Notes under the pieces: model-generated
The model's database searches: none
Seen by the model: the letters and a program-made list of their open reading frames with translations, nothing else
What the model was told of the DNA's origin: nothing
In this document: piece after piece, positions 26,337 to 36,454 of the stretch
Layout of the letters: every line of letters starts with the position of its first letter
Numbering within the stretch: the first letter of the stretch is position 1
Translations under genes and position numbers: made by a program
Origin: Cerrena zonata
Lineage: Eukaryota > Basidiomycota > Agaricomycetes > Polyporales > Cerrenaceae
Assembly (NCBI GenBank): GCA_038087015.1
Contig: JASBNA010000139.1
Span: forward strand, 1 to 38,157
DNA length: 38,157 nucleotides
Reading direction: 5' to 3'

Positions 26337-27144
26337 TGCTGGTTAGGTCAGATCAGAACCTTCGGTCATCGTCTCGAAAATATATACATCTATAACCATC
26401 TCACGTCATTTCAGCCACAGTTAGTGCATTCGCCAACTCGTTATCAACTCAACAATACTCGTAGTATCTTTATATTGAGAAACAGAATGTCTATACATCC
26501 TCAACTTCGCTTAATACAAAATGGAGTCGACGACTTCAAGTATTACATCGTCGAGAAGGTTGCAAATCAATCTTCGCTGCGAAAAATTAACCAAAAACTG
26601 CAAAAAAAGAAGAGTCTACAGCACGATGGTTTCCATTATGGTCTCCCACTAACGTACTCAGCATCGCTCTCAGCAGCTTAATAATTATTGATCGGACGGG
26701 TAATCATGCTTTATGCTGGATATGGCCGTAGACATCAATTTCAAATTTGGGGTCTTTATGAAAACGTTTATTCAAAGCTAACAAAAAATTACAATTTTTT
26801 AAAATTTTGCTAAAATCAGACTTGAAACGACAAAAAGGAGACTACCGTAACAATACAAGTCAGTTAGTTTAGGTATTGAGTTTGACTTCACATAAAAAAC
26901 AGTAGTAATTGCATAAAAACTCAAAGAATTAAGGAAAGAGAAGCTCATTAGGAAATGGAAAAGCATCTTTAGAGTGTGGCCATACTCGAGCTGTCGCTTA
27001 AGCTTATAGTGTTGTTACACCGTTGGGGTATTACCACCGGGAGTGGGTTTGAATTCATATTCAACGGTGATTTTAAAGATCAAAATGTTACATTTGTGGA
27101 TTGGAAAAACTTTTTACTACACTTTCTTTTAAACGCCCATAGAA
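26337..27144. other. divergent promoter region of the dehydrogenase and the basic hypothetical gene
   Basis: No well-supported gene. An ATG-initiated frame at 26322-26681 (plus strand, 119 codons) overlaps the dehydrogenase start antisense and has no recognisable domain. The rest is AT-rich promoter sequence. Confidence 0.45.
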
Positions 27145-28020
27145 ATGAGTAGGAAAGCAAGAAGAAGTAGAAAAGAAAAGGATCACAGCGAGTTGGATAT
27201 CAAAGAGCCCTCAAGCAAGAGACAACCCTTGGACCAATCTGTTCAAATGAAAGAGAATGATTTGCAGCCAAAACCCACCTGTATTCTAAGCGACTTCAAA
27301 AAGATATACAAAAATACAAAAATTGAAGACATTATTCTACGGGCATTAGAGGAAATTAGTATGAGTAGCAAACAAGCCTGTATGGATCAGATCGCTAAGT
27401 ATATATACCAAGGAGAATATGAACCTAGCTTGTCTGATGAAGATTTTTCGAGAAAAATCAACTCGACTTTCAAAGAGGAATTCAAGAAGAACAAGTTGAA
27501 ACCTGATAGAATCTGGAATATCTTTCTTCAGATGTATATGTACTATTCAAACCTAAAATTTGGAGTGTTGATCTTTGATGGTTACTTAATTATAGAGTTT
27601 ATGTACCAATACCTTAAAGATAACCGCTCAAGTGCAAGATATTTACTTCTAGGTTTAAATATTCTCCATGTTGTTGTTAATAAAATTGACCAGCGAGAAT
27701 TCACTTTATACAACGGGTTTGAAGAATGTTTAATTTTTGTTAATCTGTATGATCACTTACCAACATTCCCCCGGTTTGTGTGTGCAGACGGGGCTCGTCA
27801 AGCCATAGCGTCAATAAAGGGGCCTTGCGGTTTATCGGAAACAGATAATAATTCGAGCTATTTCATTTCTTCCATAATGATACTTTACCTAGAATTTGTC
27901 AGACGGACAAAGCAAACGAACGGAAAGAAAAGTAGAAAAATGTTCCTTTATTTACTAAGTGATGAAAAGAAGAAAGTATATGGCTCATTAATTAATTCTA
28001 TCTTTTATAGTGAAAAATGA
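27145..28020 (+). CDS. hypothetical basic helical protein
   Basis: A 291-residue protein that I cannot place in a family. It begins MSRKARRSRKEKDH, a strongly basic and possibly nuclear or RNA-binding start, and has a Lys-rich hydrophilic N-terminal 70 residues. The remainder looks like a compact alpha-helical domain with hydrophobic and aromatic blocks (WNIFLQMYMYYSNLKFGVL, YLIIEFMYQYLKDN, YLLLGLNILHVVVNKID) and a distinctive YDHLPTFPRFVCADGARQ segment. No signal peptide or clear membrane segment is present. The ATG and length are well defined and the frame is uninterrupted. It is convergent with the MNN2-like gene, with 92 bp between stops. It may be restricted to related yeasts. Confidence 0.75.
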   Translation: MSRKARRSRKEKDHSELDIKEPSSKRQPLDQSVQMKENDLQPKPTCILSDFKKIYKNTKIEDIILRALEEISMSSKQACMDQIAKYIYQGEYEPSLSDEDFSRKINSTFKEEFKKNKLKPDRIWNIFLQMYMYYSNLKFGVLIFDGYLIIEFMYQYLKDNRSSARYLLLGLNILHVVVNKIDQREFTLYNGFEECLIFVNLYDHLPTFPRFVCADGARQAIASIKGPCGLSETDNNSSYFISSIMILYLEFVRRTKQTNGKKSRKMFLYLLSDEKKKVYGSLINSIFYSEK

Positions 28021-28112
28021 AAAATATATTTGTTCGTGAATTACATATCTTAAGATATAAAAACCTGAAACTATCTTGTAGAAACTGGATTCAAAATGCT
28101 AAAAGCTAAATT

Positions 28113-30287
28113 TTACACAGAAGTTAATTTAGCTGAATCTTTGTTGGTTGAATCTCGGATTAAAAATTCAACAAACAGACTAATCTTTTTGCAAACATCC
28201 TTTTGATTTAGATTAGCAATATCGTTCCAGAATCGTTTAGTATCGAGTGCATCACAAACAACCCATTTTGCAATTGAGTTAAATTTTAGTTCCCAATCTT
28301 CATTTGAATCAAACTCTTTATTATATTTCCCGGACTCGCCTAAAAATCTTCGAGTATAAACTTTATCTTTAAATTGAAACTTATATTTAGGGGACAAGTT
28401 TCTTACTGGGTTGATTTTTGGTTTATGTACATGCAAAAACAAGACCTCGGGTAGTTTATAATCTTGACCATTATTTGAATTTTTCATATCATCTAAAAAT
28501 GATTGAAACAAATCTCTTGTGTAATCGTTATCTTGAAATGGATAGAGTCTAATGTCCATGTTTTTCTCTTTGAGCCATTTTTCCCAATCTTCATAAAACT
28601 TGGTTGACGTCTTTGGATCATGTTGAACCATTGTGCTTTCTTCTAATCGAGTGTTTACCTTACCACTTTTCATGTATTTCTCTTCATAACCAGCAAACCA
28701 GACATGGTAATTATTAAGATGATAAGGTTCATTCATAACGTGTAAGGCTGGTATAAAAGTTCCACGATCACCACTTCCAAAAGTACCTTGAAATAATAAA
28801 CGGTAATAATGGGATTTACCGTAAATATTATAATATAATGATAAAACAAAACTACGGAAATGTTCTTTTTTAGAAAAAACCAATTGACCAGTTTCTGCCC
28901 CAATACCAGGAGGAGTACCTTGTAAATCATGAAAGAAAACTTCATTATCGATATTTTTATTAACATATTCTCCATATTCTTGATCATTTTTTAAACCTTG
29001 TCTTTTAGTGGGGGGACCACTAATTTTAAAACGAGCAATATCATAGTATAAAGGAGAAGTACCTTTATGCCAAATATCTGGCCATAATAAGAATTTGGAG
29101 GAAAGATAAGGTTCAGAAAAAAGTAAGTAATCGGGGTTTCTAATAGGCAAGTTATCAGCGTCAAGGGCAATTATGTTATCGAAACTTGAAACCAACAAAC
29201 CGACAACTTTGAACTGGAAACTTGATAACTTGAGTTTTCTGTACAATTCATCCCCAAGTTCCTGTTGTATGATCTTGCAACCGGCATTATATTTAGGTAA
29301 TAGTGTTTTGCAAATGTGATCATCATAATCTTCGCTATCATTAAGGATGATTTCCACCGGTAATTTTGAACCTAATTCACGTAATTGAATCAAAGTAATG
29401 ATGGCACCAGTCATGAATACACCCCCACCATTAATCACAATCCCATCTCCACTATAGAACTGGGGTAATGGTGGATCAAGATTATGCAAGGCTTTAACCA
29501 AGTTATCATGATTATCTTGTAAATCTTTGAAAACATCATCGTTCAATTCTACTCTTTCCTTAGTTAAAAATTCTTTAGTATAACCTGGATTCAAAACTTC
29601 ACGAAACATATTCCCACCGATCGAATCACCCTCTTGCATTTTAGGAATCGATTCGGTTTTCGGTTTGAACGCAAATATCAAATCATTGAATATAAACGAC
29701 AAGTAGTTTTGCTTATTGATTTGGCTATCGACTTTACTCGATATTAGAGAATTGAGATTGGACGCCTTTCCATCACCATCATCATTTGCATCTTTCAATA
29801 TGTCATTGATTAAAGACTGTTTAATCTCCTTACTATGATCAATTAAGAATTTCGCTTTCAACTCCTGGAATAAAGTATACGATTTTTCCAGTTGACGATA
29901 GATTTGCTGAGTGTAATCCTTATCGACTTGGGCTTTAAGTTCCTCGATGTATCTCTCTTTATACTCATCTGAGACTTGCTGTTTAATCTTTTCTGCTATT
30001 TTCTTACTTTGTTCAGAATTTTTCAATCGTTCGGACAATTTGGAGATAACCTCTTGTTCACTAAGACTCCCCAACTGCTGGGACTCAACAATCTTACTCA
30101 ATTCCTGATCATTGGAAACCAAATTGGACTCTAAGACATAGTACTCCGAGTCCCCAGATGGTGAATAAATATAAGATTTTTCTGAATTCAAAGTATAAAA
30201 GTATCCGAAAAAGAATATATTCCCGAAAATGAGAACGATAATTATACCAAGATGGGATTTTTGCACTAGTCGATGATATAGCGACAT
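28113..30287 (-). CDS. MNN2: MNN2-family alpha-1,2-mannosyltransferase
   Basis: A Golgi type II membrane glycosyltransferase (GT71) that adds alpha-1,2-linked mannose to the alpha-1,6 backbone of N-glycan outer chains, affecting cell-wall mannan. The ATG is at 30287, since the frame upstream opens at GTG; the protein has 724 residues. A cytosolic stub and membrane anchor (about 13-31, GIIIVLIFGNIFFFGYF) precede a charged coiled-coil stem at about 60-160. The catalytic domain from about 270 carries GDGIVINGGGVFMTGAIITL, VEIILNDSEDYD, and the DxD-type motif IIALDADNLPIRNPDYL (Asp376-Ala-Asp378), then WPDIWHKGTSP, GAETGQLVF, GDRGTF and a C-terminal block with TMVQHDP. Yeasts of this clade hold several MNN2-type paralogs, so the symbol denotes the family, not a proven ortholog. 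ALG5 follows on the same strand. Confidence 0.92.
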   Translation of the reverse strand: MSLYHRLVQKSHLGIIIVLIFGNIFFFGYFYTLNSEKSYIYSPSGDSEYYVLESNLVSNDQELSKIVESQQLGSLSEQEVISKLSERLKNSEQSKKIAEKIKQQVSDEYKERYIEELKAQVDKDYTQQIYRQLEKSYTLFQELKAKFLIDHSKEIKQSLINDILKDANDDGDGKASNLNSLISSKVDSQINKQNYLSFIFNDLIFAFKPKTESIPKMQEGDSIGGNMFREVLNPGYTKEFLTKERVELNDDVFKDLQDNHDNLVKALHNLDPPLPQFYSGDGIVINGGGVFMTGAIITLIQLRELGSKLPVEIILNDSEDYDDHICKTLLPKYNAGCKIIQQELGDELYRKLKLSSFQFKVVGLLVSSFDNIIALDADNLPIRNPDYLLFSEPYLSSKFLLWPDIWHKGTSPLYYDIARFKISGPPTKRQGLKNDQEYGEYVNKNIDNEVFFHDLQGTPPGIGAETGQLVFSKKEHFRSFVLSLYYNIYGKSHYYRLLFQGTFGSGDRGTFIPALHVMNEPYHLNNYHVWFAGYEEKYMKSGKVNTRLEESTMVQHDPKTSTKFYEDWEKWLKEKNMDIRLYPFQDNDYTRDLFQSFLDDMKNSNNGQDYKLPEVLFLHVHKPKINPVRNLSPKYKFQFKDKVYTRRFLGESGKYNKEFDSNEDWELKFNSIAKWVVCDALDTKRFWNDIANLNQKDVCKKISLFVEFLIRDSTNKDSAKLTSV

Positions 30288-30789
30288 CACGGGTATTATG
30301 ATGGAACAAAATAAGTACTTAAGAAGACCCTAAAGTAAAGAATACCTCTAAATTACTTTGAATCGGCATGAAAAACAAGTTCTAATACCGTTGCAATTTA
30401 AAAATTTCTTAACAAAAAGCTAGAAATAAACCCGGTGATGCAAGGCTCAATCTCAATTTTCGTGGCTCATATAGATTTCTGAATTATTTCTTATTACAAT
30501 CACTCAGGATACTTCATTCAATATGGGATTGAATTATCTATAACTTTTACTGCAAACTACCAAATAAAGAAACGGGCTCAATACTGAGTCCTGCTCTTTT
30601 AGTGGTTCTGCTTGCACCCAAAATGAGCTTTTGAGCACTTTCAACAACCTTTATCTGTACAAATTCTACTGAAATTAAGACAATTCAATGCTGTAATTAG
30701 GCTAGTAGAGCAATCACTATTGTACAAACGGGATATAAAGAGAAGGGGAAAAGAAAACTGTACGGATATTTAAAATATATGCTAATGAA
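30288..30789. other. region between the MNN2-like gene and ALG5
   Basis: It holds the promoter of the MNN2-like gene and the 3' region of ALG5. Nothing else was recognised. Confidence 0.5.
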
Positions 30790-31782
30790 TTATTGGTGTT
30801 TCTTTGATAATCGTCCGCATTCATTTAGTTTATAGGTTCCGATTAGATAGGCTATTCTGGTAACCACCAAATCTATGGCCATGCCAATGGAGTCTTTTGC
30901 CAAGTCGATTTTGGAGCCGTCGATTTCTTGCCAGTTGACTGGAACCTCTTGCATTGCAATACCTTGAATTTCACATAGTAATAAGACTTCAACGTCAAAA
31001 ATCCATCTTTCGGTATGCATATGGGGGAAAACTTTTGATATTGACTCTTGGTTGAACATTTTGAATCCACATTGAGTATCTTGGATTGCTCTTATTCCAA
31101 AAATGTAAACCAAGGTATGTAAACCATACATTAAGAAGTTACGAATGAAGGATCTCTTGACAACTGCATCAGTATCCACCATGTGGGATCTTGAGCCAAT
31201 AGCAACCCCTGGCTTGTTGCCTAGTTGGTTTAACCAATCCATCAATTTCTTAACGTCAGAGAACTTAGTAGCCCCATCAGCATCAGCGAAAAGGGCCAAT
31301 CTACCTCTTGAATGTAATAATCCATGAGTGACAGCACCACCTTTACCACGATTTGAGCTCAACTTAATCACTCGAAGGATATGAGGAGCCAATTTCAACT
31401 GGGTGGCCTTACGTAAGGCGTAATCATCAGTGCCATCACTTGATCCATCGTCAACAATGAGAATTTCATAATTTTCCTTACAGTTCTTATTCAAATACTC
31501 GGTGGCTTCATCGAGCATTTTACCCAATCTATTGGTTTCATTATAACATGGAATCACAACACTCAATTCAATACTACCTCTGCCATGTAAACCTTGATCT
31601 TTTAATTCAACCTGCGAAGTCAATCGAGGTGGTAAATCATAGCTATTCTCAGTGAAATCGTTGGTTATATACGTCAGTTCACTCGGTGTTTCAAGTCTTG
31701 GGATATGGGAAAAGTACAACACAACACCATAGACTATTGCCAAACCCAATGCTATCAAACCTGTTAAAATTATATAAATCAT
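30790..31782 (-). CDS. ALG5: dolichyl-phosphate beta-glucosyltransferase Alg5
   Basis: An ER membrane enzyme that makes dolichyl-phosphate glucose from UDP-glucose and dolichyl phosphate; the product donates the three terminal glucoses of the N-glycan precursor. The 330 residues match the family length. An N-terminal anchor at 3-25 (YIILTGLIALGLAIVYGVVLYF) is followed by a GT2 domain with LSVVIPCYNE at about 73-82, VDDGSSDGT with Asp111/Asp112, NRGKGGAVTHG at about 144-154 and the metal-binding ADADG at 166-170. The IQDTQCGFKMF motif, shared with dolichyl-phosphate mannose synthases and required for acceptor binding, is present near 237-247, and ERWIFDVEVL follows. The ATG at 31782 is the first. 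It is preceded by a 359-bp intergenic space with a 17-20 base A-run. Confidence 0.95.
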   Translation of the reverse strand: MIYIILTGLIALGLAIVYGVVLYFSHIPRLETPSELTYITNDFTENSYDLPPRLTSQVELKDQGLHGRGSIELSVVIPCYNETNRLGKMLDEATEYLNKNCKENYEILIVDDGSSDGTDDYALRKATQLKLAPHILRVIKLSSNRGKGGAVTHGLLHSRGRLALFADADGATKFSDVKKLMDWLNQLGNKPGVAIGSRSHMVDTDAVVKRSFIRNFLMYGLHTLVYIFGIRAIQDTQCGFKMFNQESISKVFPHMHTERWIFDVEVLLLCEIQGIAMQEVPVNWQEIDGSKIDLAKDSIGMAIDLVVTRIAYLIGTYKLNECGRLSKKHQ

Positions 31783-32141
31783 TATGTTGTATCTGTCTAT
31801 GAACGAGTTTTAAAAAATGCAACGAAGAATTGAACAGTAAACAAACAAATTAAACAGAAAAAAAAAAAAAAAAAAACAACGGCCAAAGAATAGTTCAAAT
31901 CACTAACCTCTGAATCATAAGACCTGATGATAATGAAAAGATCTATCTTGAAAAGAAGAGTTACTAACAAACCCTGGTGTTTTTCAGTTGGAAGCTTAAA
32001 ATTTGAGTGCGTTCGACTAAAAAAAACGCTCGTGTTCATTTGGCTGCGGCAGAGGTACGGATGTTTTTATAATAAATTACTATATAACTACAATAACGCC
32101 ATTACTAGGACAGTCTTTAATTAAGTATAATACATAGGGGG
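31783..32141. other. ALG5 promoter and CET1 3' region
   Basis: No gene is supported. An ATG-initiated 80-codon frame at 31797-32039 (minus) runs through the poly(A:T) tract at about 31860-31876 (giving a Phe run) and is very probably chance. Confidence 0.5.
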
Positions 32142-33791
32142 TTAATGTCCCGCACTGGCCAATCTGGTGACCCTGTTGTTCAAGCATCTTGCGTTGTTTA
32201 GGAAGATTTCCACTAATTCTTCGAATCTGATATTATCGGAACCTTCTTTGAACTTATCGAAACCCGTGAATAATTCGTGAACATCGATTTCCAATTCAGC
32301 TTCGAAAGATTGGTCATGTTCAACTTGGGTTTTACCCAGTTTGGTTTTGATTTCTTTTGGCCTTAAGACTCTTGTCATATCAAATCTTGTCACTGTTGGA
32401 CGATGACTCCAAGAAGAACGTTTTTTCAATCTAGTTATAGCAGGTTTATTATTTTTTTGAATTGGTTCTATACTGTTCTCAGGAACTGGATGTTCAAAAG
32501 ATAATGAGAGTCTCAAGTCATACATAGATGAAGGATTATGAATATATAAGTCCGAGATTCTTTGTTTATGAATAGCCATATATCTCGGAGGATCTAAATT
32601 ATTATCTTTTGAGACTCTGATTGATTTAGGGGTTTCACCTCTTTGGGTGATTTGATAAATGTCATCGGTGATATCAGTTTCTAATGTAGAAAATTTTCTT
32701 TTTGGGATTTTTGAATTTGATTTTTTCAATTCTTCTTGGTATTGTTTTTCCAATTCATCTAAAAAACTTTTCATATCATTCCAGCCAACTTCATGAACAC
32801 CGGAATCAAAGTATATTGCTGAGGTATTGGTGTAGATACATTCGGTGGAAACATTAATATCTAGTCTTCTACCAGCGGCTTTATCCATAATTGTACCAAA
32901 TTTCAATTCTAATTCAACGTATTTACGATTCATATGAGGAATCTCGATGAAATTAGCGTAAACCCATTCTGCAATTGTACGCACAACACTTGGAGCAGGT
33001 ATAGTATTTGTTATTGAACATTCTAAATCAACACTTTCTGTAGTGGAACGATTGAACACGGATTTATCAGTCAACGATGAGCCTTCAATACCACCATTGG
33101 CGAACTGAATTGGTTCATCATGAAACCCATTAGAAGAGGAATTGGGACGCCATTCTTGTGCCCAAACTGGTGGTTTCAGATATCTACGGGGTTTTGATAC
33201 CGTTGACTTGGAACTCGATTTAATTTTTTCAAGTTTATCAATTTCATTTGGGTCCACCAAGGAGCTTGATCTATGACGGTCTTCTCCCTGTTTCGGTAAC
33301 TCATTAGATTTGACCGAGCTGGATTGTCGACTGACATTTAATATAGTTTCTTTACCGGTATCAATATCGACATCTTTATCATTGGTAATATCAGCGATGG
33401 AATTGCGTTGAGAAGCTTTAGGACCTGCATTATTAAGAACGGGAGAAACAATGGGTGATATCATTGGTTTGGAAATTGAACTGGTTGGTGATTGCAGCGA
33501 TATACTAGAAGGTTTATTTTCAATAGATGATTGATTCAAATTATCATTTAATAAATTATTGATTGAATGTCTTTGATGAGTTGATATATTTGGCCTTATC
33601 GATGGAGACTGTTGTGATGAAGTATTAGGGCTAACTGAACTTATTGATGAATTTATACTATTATTATTAAGATTAGTATTTATTGGAGGTAAGGATTCTT
33701 TCGTTTGGGGAGGAGTTGGATTTTTACGATTCACCAGTGATTCATTATCACTTGGTGGTGAATCATTATTTAAGATCGACCCAACGTTCAT
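32142..33791 (-). CDS. CET1: mRNA capping enzyme beta subunit, RNA 5'-triphosphatase
   Basis: A nuclear, metal-dependent RNA triphosphatase of the tunnel family that removes the gamma phosphate of nascent pre-mRNA as the first capping step, acting with guanylyltransferase Ceg1. It has 549 residues. About 200 N-terminal residues are Ser/Asn/Pro-rich and disordered. The Ceg1-binding motif WAQEW is at 210-214. The catalytic tunnel domain starts near 265. Motif A (VELELKFG, 292-299) supplies metal-binding Glu293 and Glu295. Other visible strands are DLRLSLSFEHPVP, RPTVTRFDMTRV and motif C, FEAELEIDV, with two more acidic ligands. Length and domain order fit Candida-type Cet1. The ATG at 33791 is unambiguous. 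It shares the minus strand with IDP2 and ALG5. Confidence 0.96.
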   Translation of the reverse strand: MNVGSILNNDSPPSDNESLVNRKNPTPPQTKESLPPINTNLNNNSINSSISSVSPNTSSQQSPSIRPNISTHQRHSINNLLNDNLNQSSIENKPSSISLQSPTSSISKPMISPIVSPVLNNAGPKASQRNSIADITNDKDVDIDTGKETILNVSRQSSSVKSNELPKQGEDRHRSSSLVDPNEIDKLEKIKSSSKSTVSKPRRYLKPPVWAQEWRPNSSSNGFHDEPIQFANGGIEGSSLTDKSVFNRSTTESVDLECSITNTIPAPSVVRTIAEWVYANFIEIPHMNRKYVELELKFGTIMDKAAGRRLDINVSTECIYTNTSAIYFDSGVHEVGWNDMKSFLDELEKQYQEELKKSNSKIPKRKFSTLETDITDDIYQITQRGETPKSIRVSKDNNLDPPRYMAIHKQRISDLYIHNPSSMYDLRLSLSFEHPVPENSIEPIQKNNKPAITRLKKRSSWSHRPTVTRFDMTRVLRPKEIKTKLGKTQVEHDQSFEAELEIDVHELFTGFDKFKEGSDNIRFEELVEIFLNNARCLNNRVTRLASAGH

Positions 33792-34194
33792 CTTGCAGCA
33801 GGGCGGAAGTTACACGGGATATGTACTTGAAGTATTCTGATGACGAGACAAACAACCTTAAAGTATGGAGAAGAAAAAACGGTTAAAAAATAGGAAAAAG
33901 AAAGAAAAAAAAAATAAATAACAAATAATACTCTATCTAGCCGAGTTATTCCAGATTCCCAATATAGTACAAAACAACAAGCGATGAATAAAGTGAGTTA
34001 ATGTCGACACGAGATGTAATTAAGGGTCAGTTTAATGGTTTTCCAACCGTTTTCAAAAAACGAAAATTCAAAAAAATTCAAAAAACAAAATTAAACAACG
34101 GGCACGACCCCTTAATGGAGAATAACACCCGTACATACTAATAGTATACTACAAACACTAATAATATAATGAATCAATGAATAAATAAATTTAC
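33792..34194. other. CET1 promoter and IDP2 3' region
   Basis: AT-rich, with A-rich runs near 33900-33930. No gene was recognised. Confidence 0.5.
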
Positions 34195-35412
34195 TTATAA
34201 GCTATCGGATAATCTTTTGGCGACGGCTTCGATGAAGCCTTCGGTGGTGACGTAGGAAGATCTTTCTGTTTTGCCTTGGGCCAAGGCCAAATCTTTAGTC
34301 ATGGTACCGCTTAACACGGTATCGACGACCGCTTTTTCCAAAGCTTCACCAAACTTGACCACGTCGGGAGTAGAGTCCAACTCACCTCTTTTGATTAAGC
34401 CTCTAGTCCAAGCAAAGATGGAGGCAATGGAGTTGGTGGAAGTTTCTTTACCCTGAGTCCAATTACGGAAATGTCTTGTGACGGTACCGTGAGCCGCTTC
34501 AGTTAAGGTGATTTTACCACTAGGGGTCATTAAGACCGAAGTCATTAACCCCAAAGAACCAAAACCTTGAGCGACAATGTCTGATTGAACGTCCCCGTCG
34601 TAGTTTTTCATGGCAATGACAAAGCCACCCTTTGATTTCAACATTTGAGCAACCATATCATCGATTAAACGATGTTCGTACCAGATCCCTAATTGATCCA
34701 TGGTTGATTTATATTTGGTTTCATACAAGTTTTCAAAAATATCTTTGAAACGACCATCGTATTTTTTCAAAATGGTGTTTTTAGTCAGCGAAAACAAGTT
34801 TAATTTACGTTCAATTGCAAATTTAAAAGACGATTCTGCAAAATCGGTGATTGATTCATCGGTGTTATACATTGATAATGCCACTCCCGGAGCGTCATAA
34901 TGGAACACTGGATAATTTTGAGTTTCTGATCCGTCATCAGGTTTGAAAACGAGTTCTAAATTCCCGGCTTTGGGGATTATAACATCGGTGGCCTTGTATT
35001 GATCTCCGTAAGCATGTCTACCAATAATAATTGGCTGTTCCCAAGTTGGAACAATCCTGGGGATGTTATTAATAACAATTGGTTCTCTGAAAACAGTACC
35101 TCCCAAAATATTACGTAAAGTACCATTTGGTGATAACCACATTTTTTTCAAATTGAATTCTTTAACTCTAGCTTCATCCGGGGTAATGGTAGCACATTTA
35201 ATACCGACTCCGTATTTTTCAATGGCCTTAGCTGCATCATTGGTTACTTGATCATCGGTTTGATCTCTGTATTCAATACCCAAATCAAAATATTTAATAT
35301 CAATATCTAAATGAGGAAGAATTAATTGTTCTTTAATTAATTTCCAAATAATTCTAGTCATTTCATCTCCATCTAAATCCACAACGGGATTCTTAACTTG
35401 GATCTTTGCCAT
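34195..35412 (-). CDS. IDP2: NADP-dependent isocitrate dehydrogenase, cytosolic form
   Basis: A homodimeric enzyme that oxidises isocitrate to 2-oxoglutarate and reduces NADP, giving cytosolic NADPH. The 405 residues include [20 protein letters not shown] at the start, the isocitrate-binding [15 protein letters not shown] (96-110), [20 protein letters not shown] with metal-binding Asp residues, and [13 protein letters not shown] for NADP. There is no N-terminal mitochondrial presequence and the C-terminus SDSL is not a canonical peroxisomal signal, so the cytosolic Idp2 type is favoured over Idp1 or Idp3. Codon 209 (34786-34788) is CTG inside the family motif STKNT, giving LTKNT in the standard code but STKNT if CTG is Ser. 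The upstream region has GC-rich elements that may serve carbon control. Confidence 0.96.
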   Translation of the reverse strand: MAKIQVKNPVVDLDGDEMTRIIWKLIKEQLILPHLDIDIKYFDLGIEYRDQTDDQVTNDAAKAIEKYGVGIKCATITPDEARVKEFNLKKMWLSPNGTLRNILGGTVFREPIVINNIPRIVPTWEQPIIIGRHAYGDQYKATDVIIPKAGNLELVFKPDDGSETQNYPVFHYDAPGVALSMYNTDESITDFAESSFKFAIERKLNLFSLTKNTILKKYDGRFKDIFENLYETKYKSTMDQLGIWYEHRLIDDMVAQMLKSKGGFVIAMKNYDGDVQSDIVAQGFGSLGLMTSVLMTPSGKITLTEAAHGTVTRHFRNWTQGKETSTNSIASIFAWTRGLIKRGELDSTPDVVKFGEALEKAVVDTVLSGTMTKDLALAQGKTERSSYVTTEGFIEAVAKRLSDSL

Positions 35413-35598
35413 TTTAAATTATACTACTTATTTTAATAAAGAAGATTGCTCAATTCTTTTCTGGCATTTAGCGGATCCTGCCTATTTATATACTTTCGCT
35501 CTGGAATATTAGGAAACTCACAGAGTAACTACCCCGGAATTAAGTAACCCCATACCAAAAACACGTCAAATCCCCAGATTGATACCGCGACCACTTGC

Positions 35599-35646
35599 CT
35601 GGGCCAAGGCCCTGGGCCAATGACATGGCCCCATTACGCTGGGCCA
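35599..35646. promoter_or_regulatory. three CTGGGCCA repeats upstream of IDP2
   Basis: CTGGGCCA occurs at 35599-35606, 35612-35619 and 35639-35646, all in the same orientation, about 190-235 bp before the IDP2 ATG. A fourth, imperfect TGGCCCC lies between. Three exact copies of an 8-mer in 48 bp of an otherwise AT-rich genome suggest a factor-binding cluster. I do not know the factor. Confidence 0.5.
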
Positions 35647-35745
35647 TTCAGCTCTCCGGCACAACTCCGAAGGATTACCATTTGTTCAACTGTGAATGGT
35701 TGGAATTGTGGAGTCTTTCACTACGTGGGGATCGGTATTAATTCA

Positions 35746-35759
35746 GCGGATAATTCCGC
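35746..35759. promoter_or_regulatory. CGG-N6-CCG inverted repeat upstream of IDP2
   Basis: GCGGATAATTCCGC is a palindrome with 5-bp arms and contains CGG-ATAATT-CCG, the inverted-triplet form recognised by Zn2Cys6 binuclear-cluster factors. It lies about 335 bp before the IDP2 ATG. Idp2 is under carbon-source control in S. cerevisiae through Cat8/Sip4-type zinc-cluster factors; whether this site plays that role is inference. Confidence 0.45.
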
Positions 35760-36454
35760 TTTGGGCTTCCCGCGGAACAAATCTGCTAAGAATTTATCCG
35801 TCTTTCTCCGAGAGACCTCCGTACCTCCACAATTAAATACAATTACAAATACTTAAATAAATATAAATACGTATATCAACATATCTCCAAGATATATCTC
35901 TAAGATGTATCTCTCAAAGGAGGTTCCCCAAGTATACTAATAATCCTAACACAGCTAATACTTCTACTACTTATGCTACTTTAAGCTTAACACATAGATA
36001 ACGGGTGTAGCTGCCTATTATGTCAAACCATGTAAACTCCGTAAGCTATTCTTCCTGTTGCGAGTTGCCTGACACGGTATGGATAAACTTATGAACAGTA
36101 GATTACATATTTGCAGCCCTAACGAAAACAAGTCGATGTACGGGTGTTGAACTCATCACATTAGGATAATCGTGCACAGCACATAAATGCCCCATTTTGG
36201 GGATTACCCGGATTTCAGTGAAAAGTTTTCCAGTATAAATTTGAGTATTAAGTATTTAATTAAGAATATAATGATATAAGTTAAGTATTTACAAATGTAT
36301 GTATACTATACACGGTAGATTCGTTATGATGATAACTTAACTCAGCTCACTCAGAGTCTGTGACGATGCTGATAAAACCTTTTTTCCAACATTCATCAAA
36401 CTATCTGAATTAGAATCTACTTTAATTTAAATATTATTCGTATATTTACTAACA

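Larger units (their letters stand above)
35413..36454. other. IDP2 upstream region and KAR4 3' region
   Basis: About 1 kb without a supported gene. The first 450 bp is the IDP2 promoter with CTGGGCCA repeats and a CGG-N6-CCG site; the rest is AT-rich. A plus-strand frame at 35620-35856 has no recognisable feature. Confidence 0.5.

Noticed and set aside
26322..26681. 119-codon ATG-initiated plus-strand frame
   Set aside because: It overlaps the dehydrogenase start antisense and has no recognisable domain. An internal ATG at 26487 would give a 65-residue protein; possible but unsupported without transcripts or orthologs.
31797..32039. 80-codon frame directly upstream of ALG5
   Set aside because: Its hydrophobic part comes from a poly(A:T) tract; it has no family features and would be an unusually long upstream frame.
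35620..35856. 78-codon plus-strand frame in the IDP2 promoter
   Set aside because: Lies in GC-richer regulatory DNA and has no recognisable motif.
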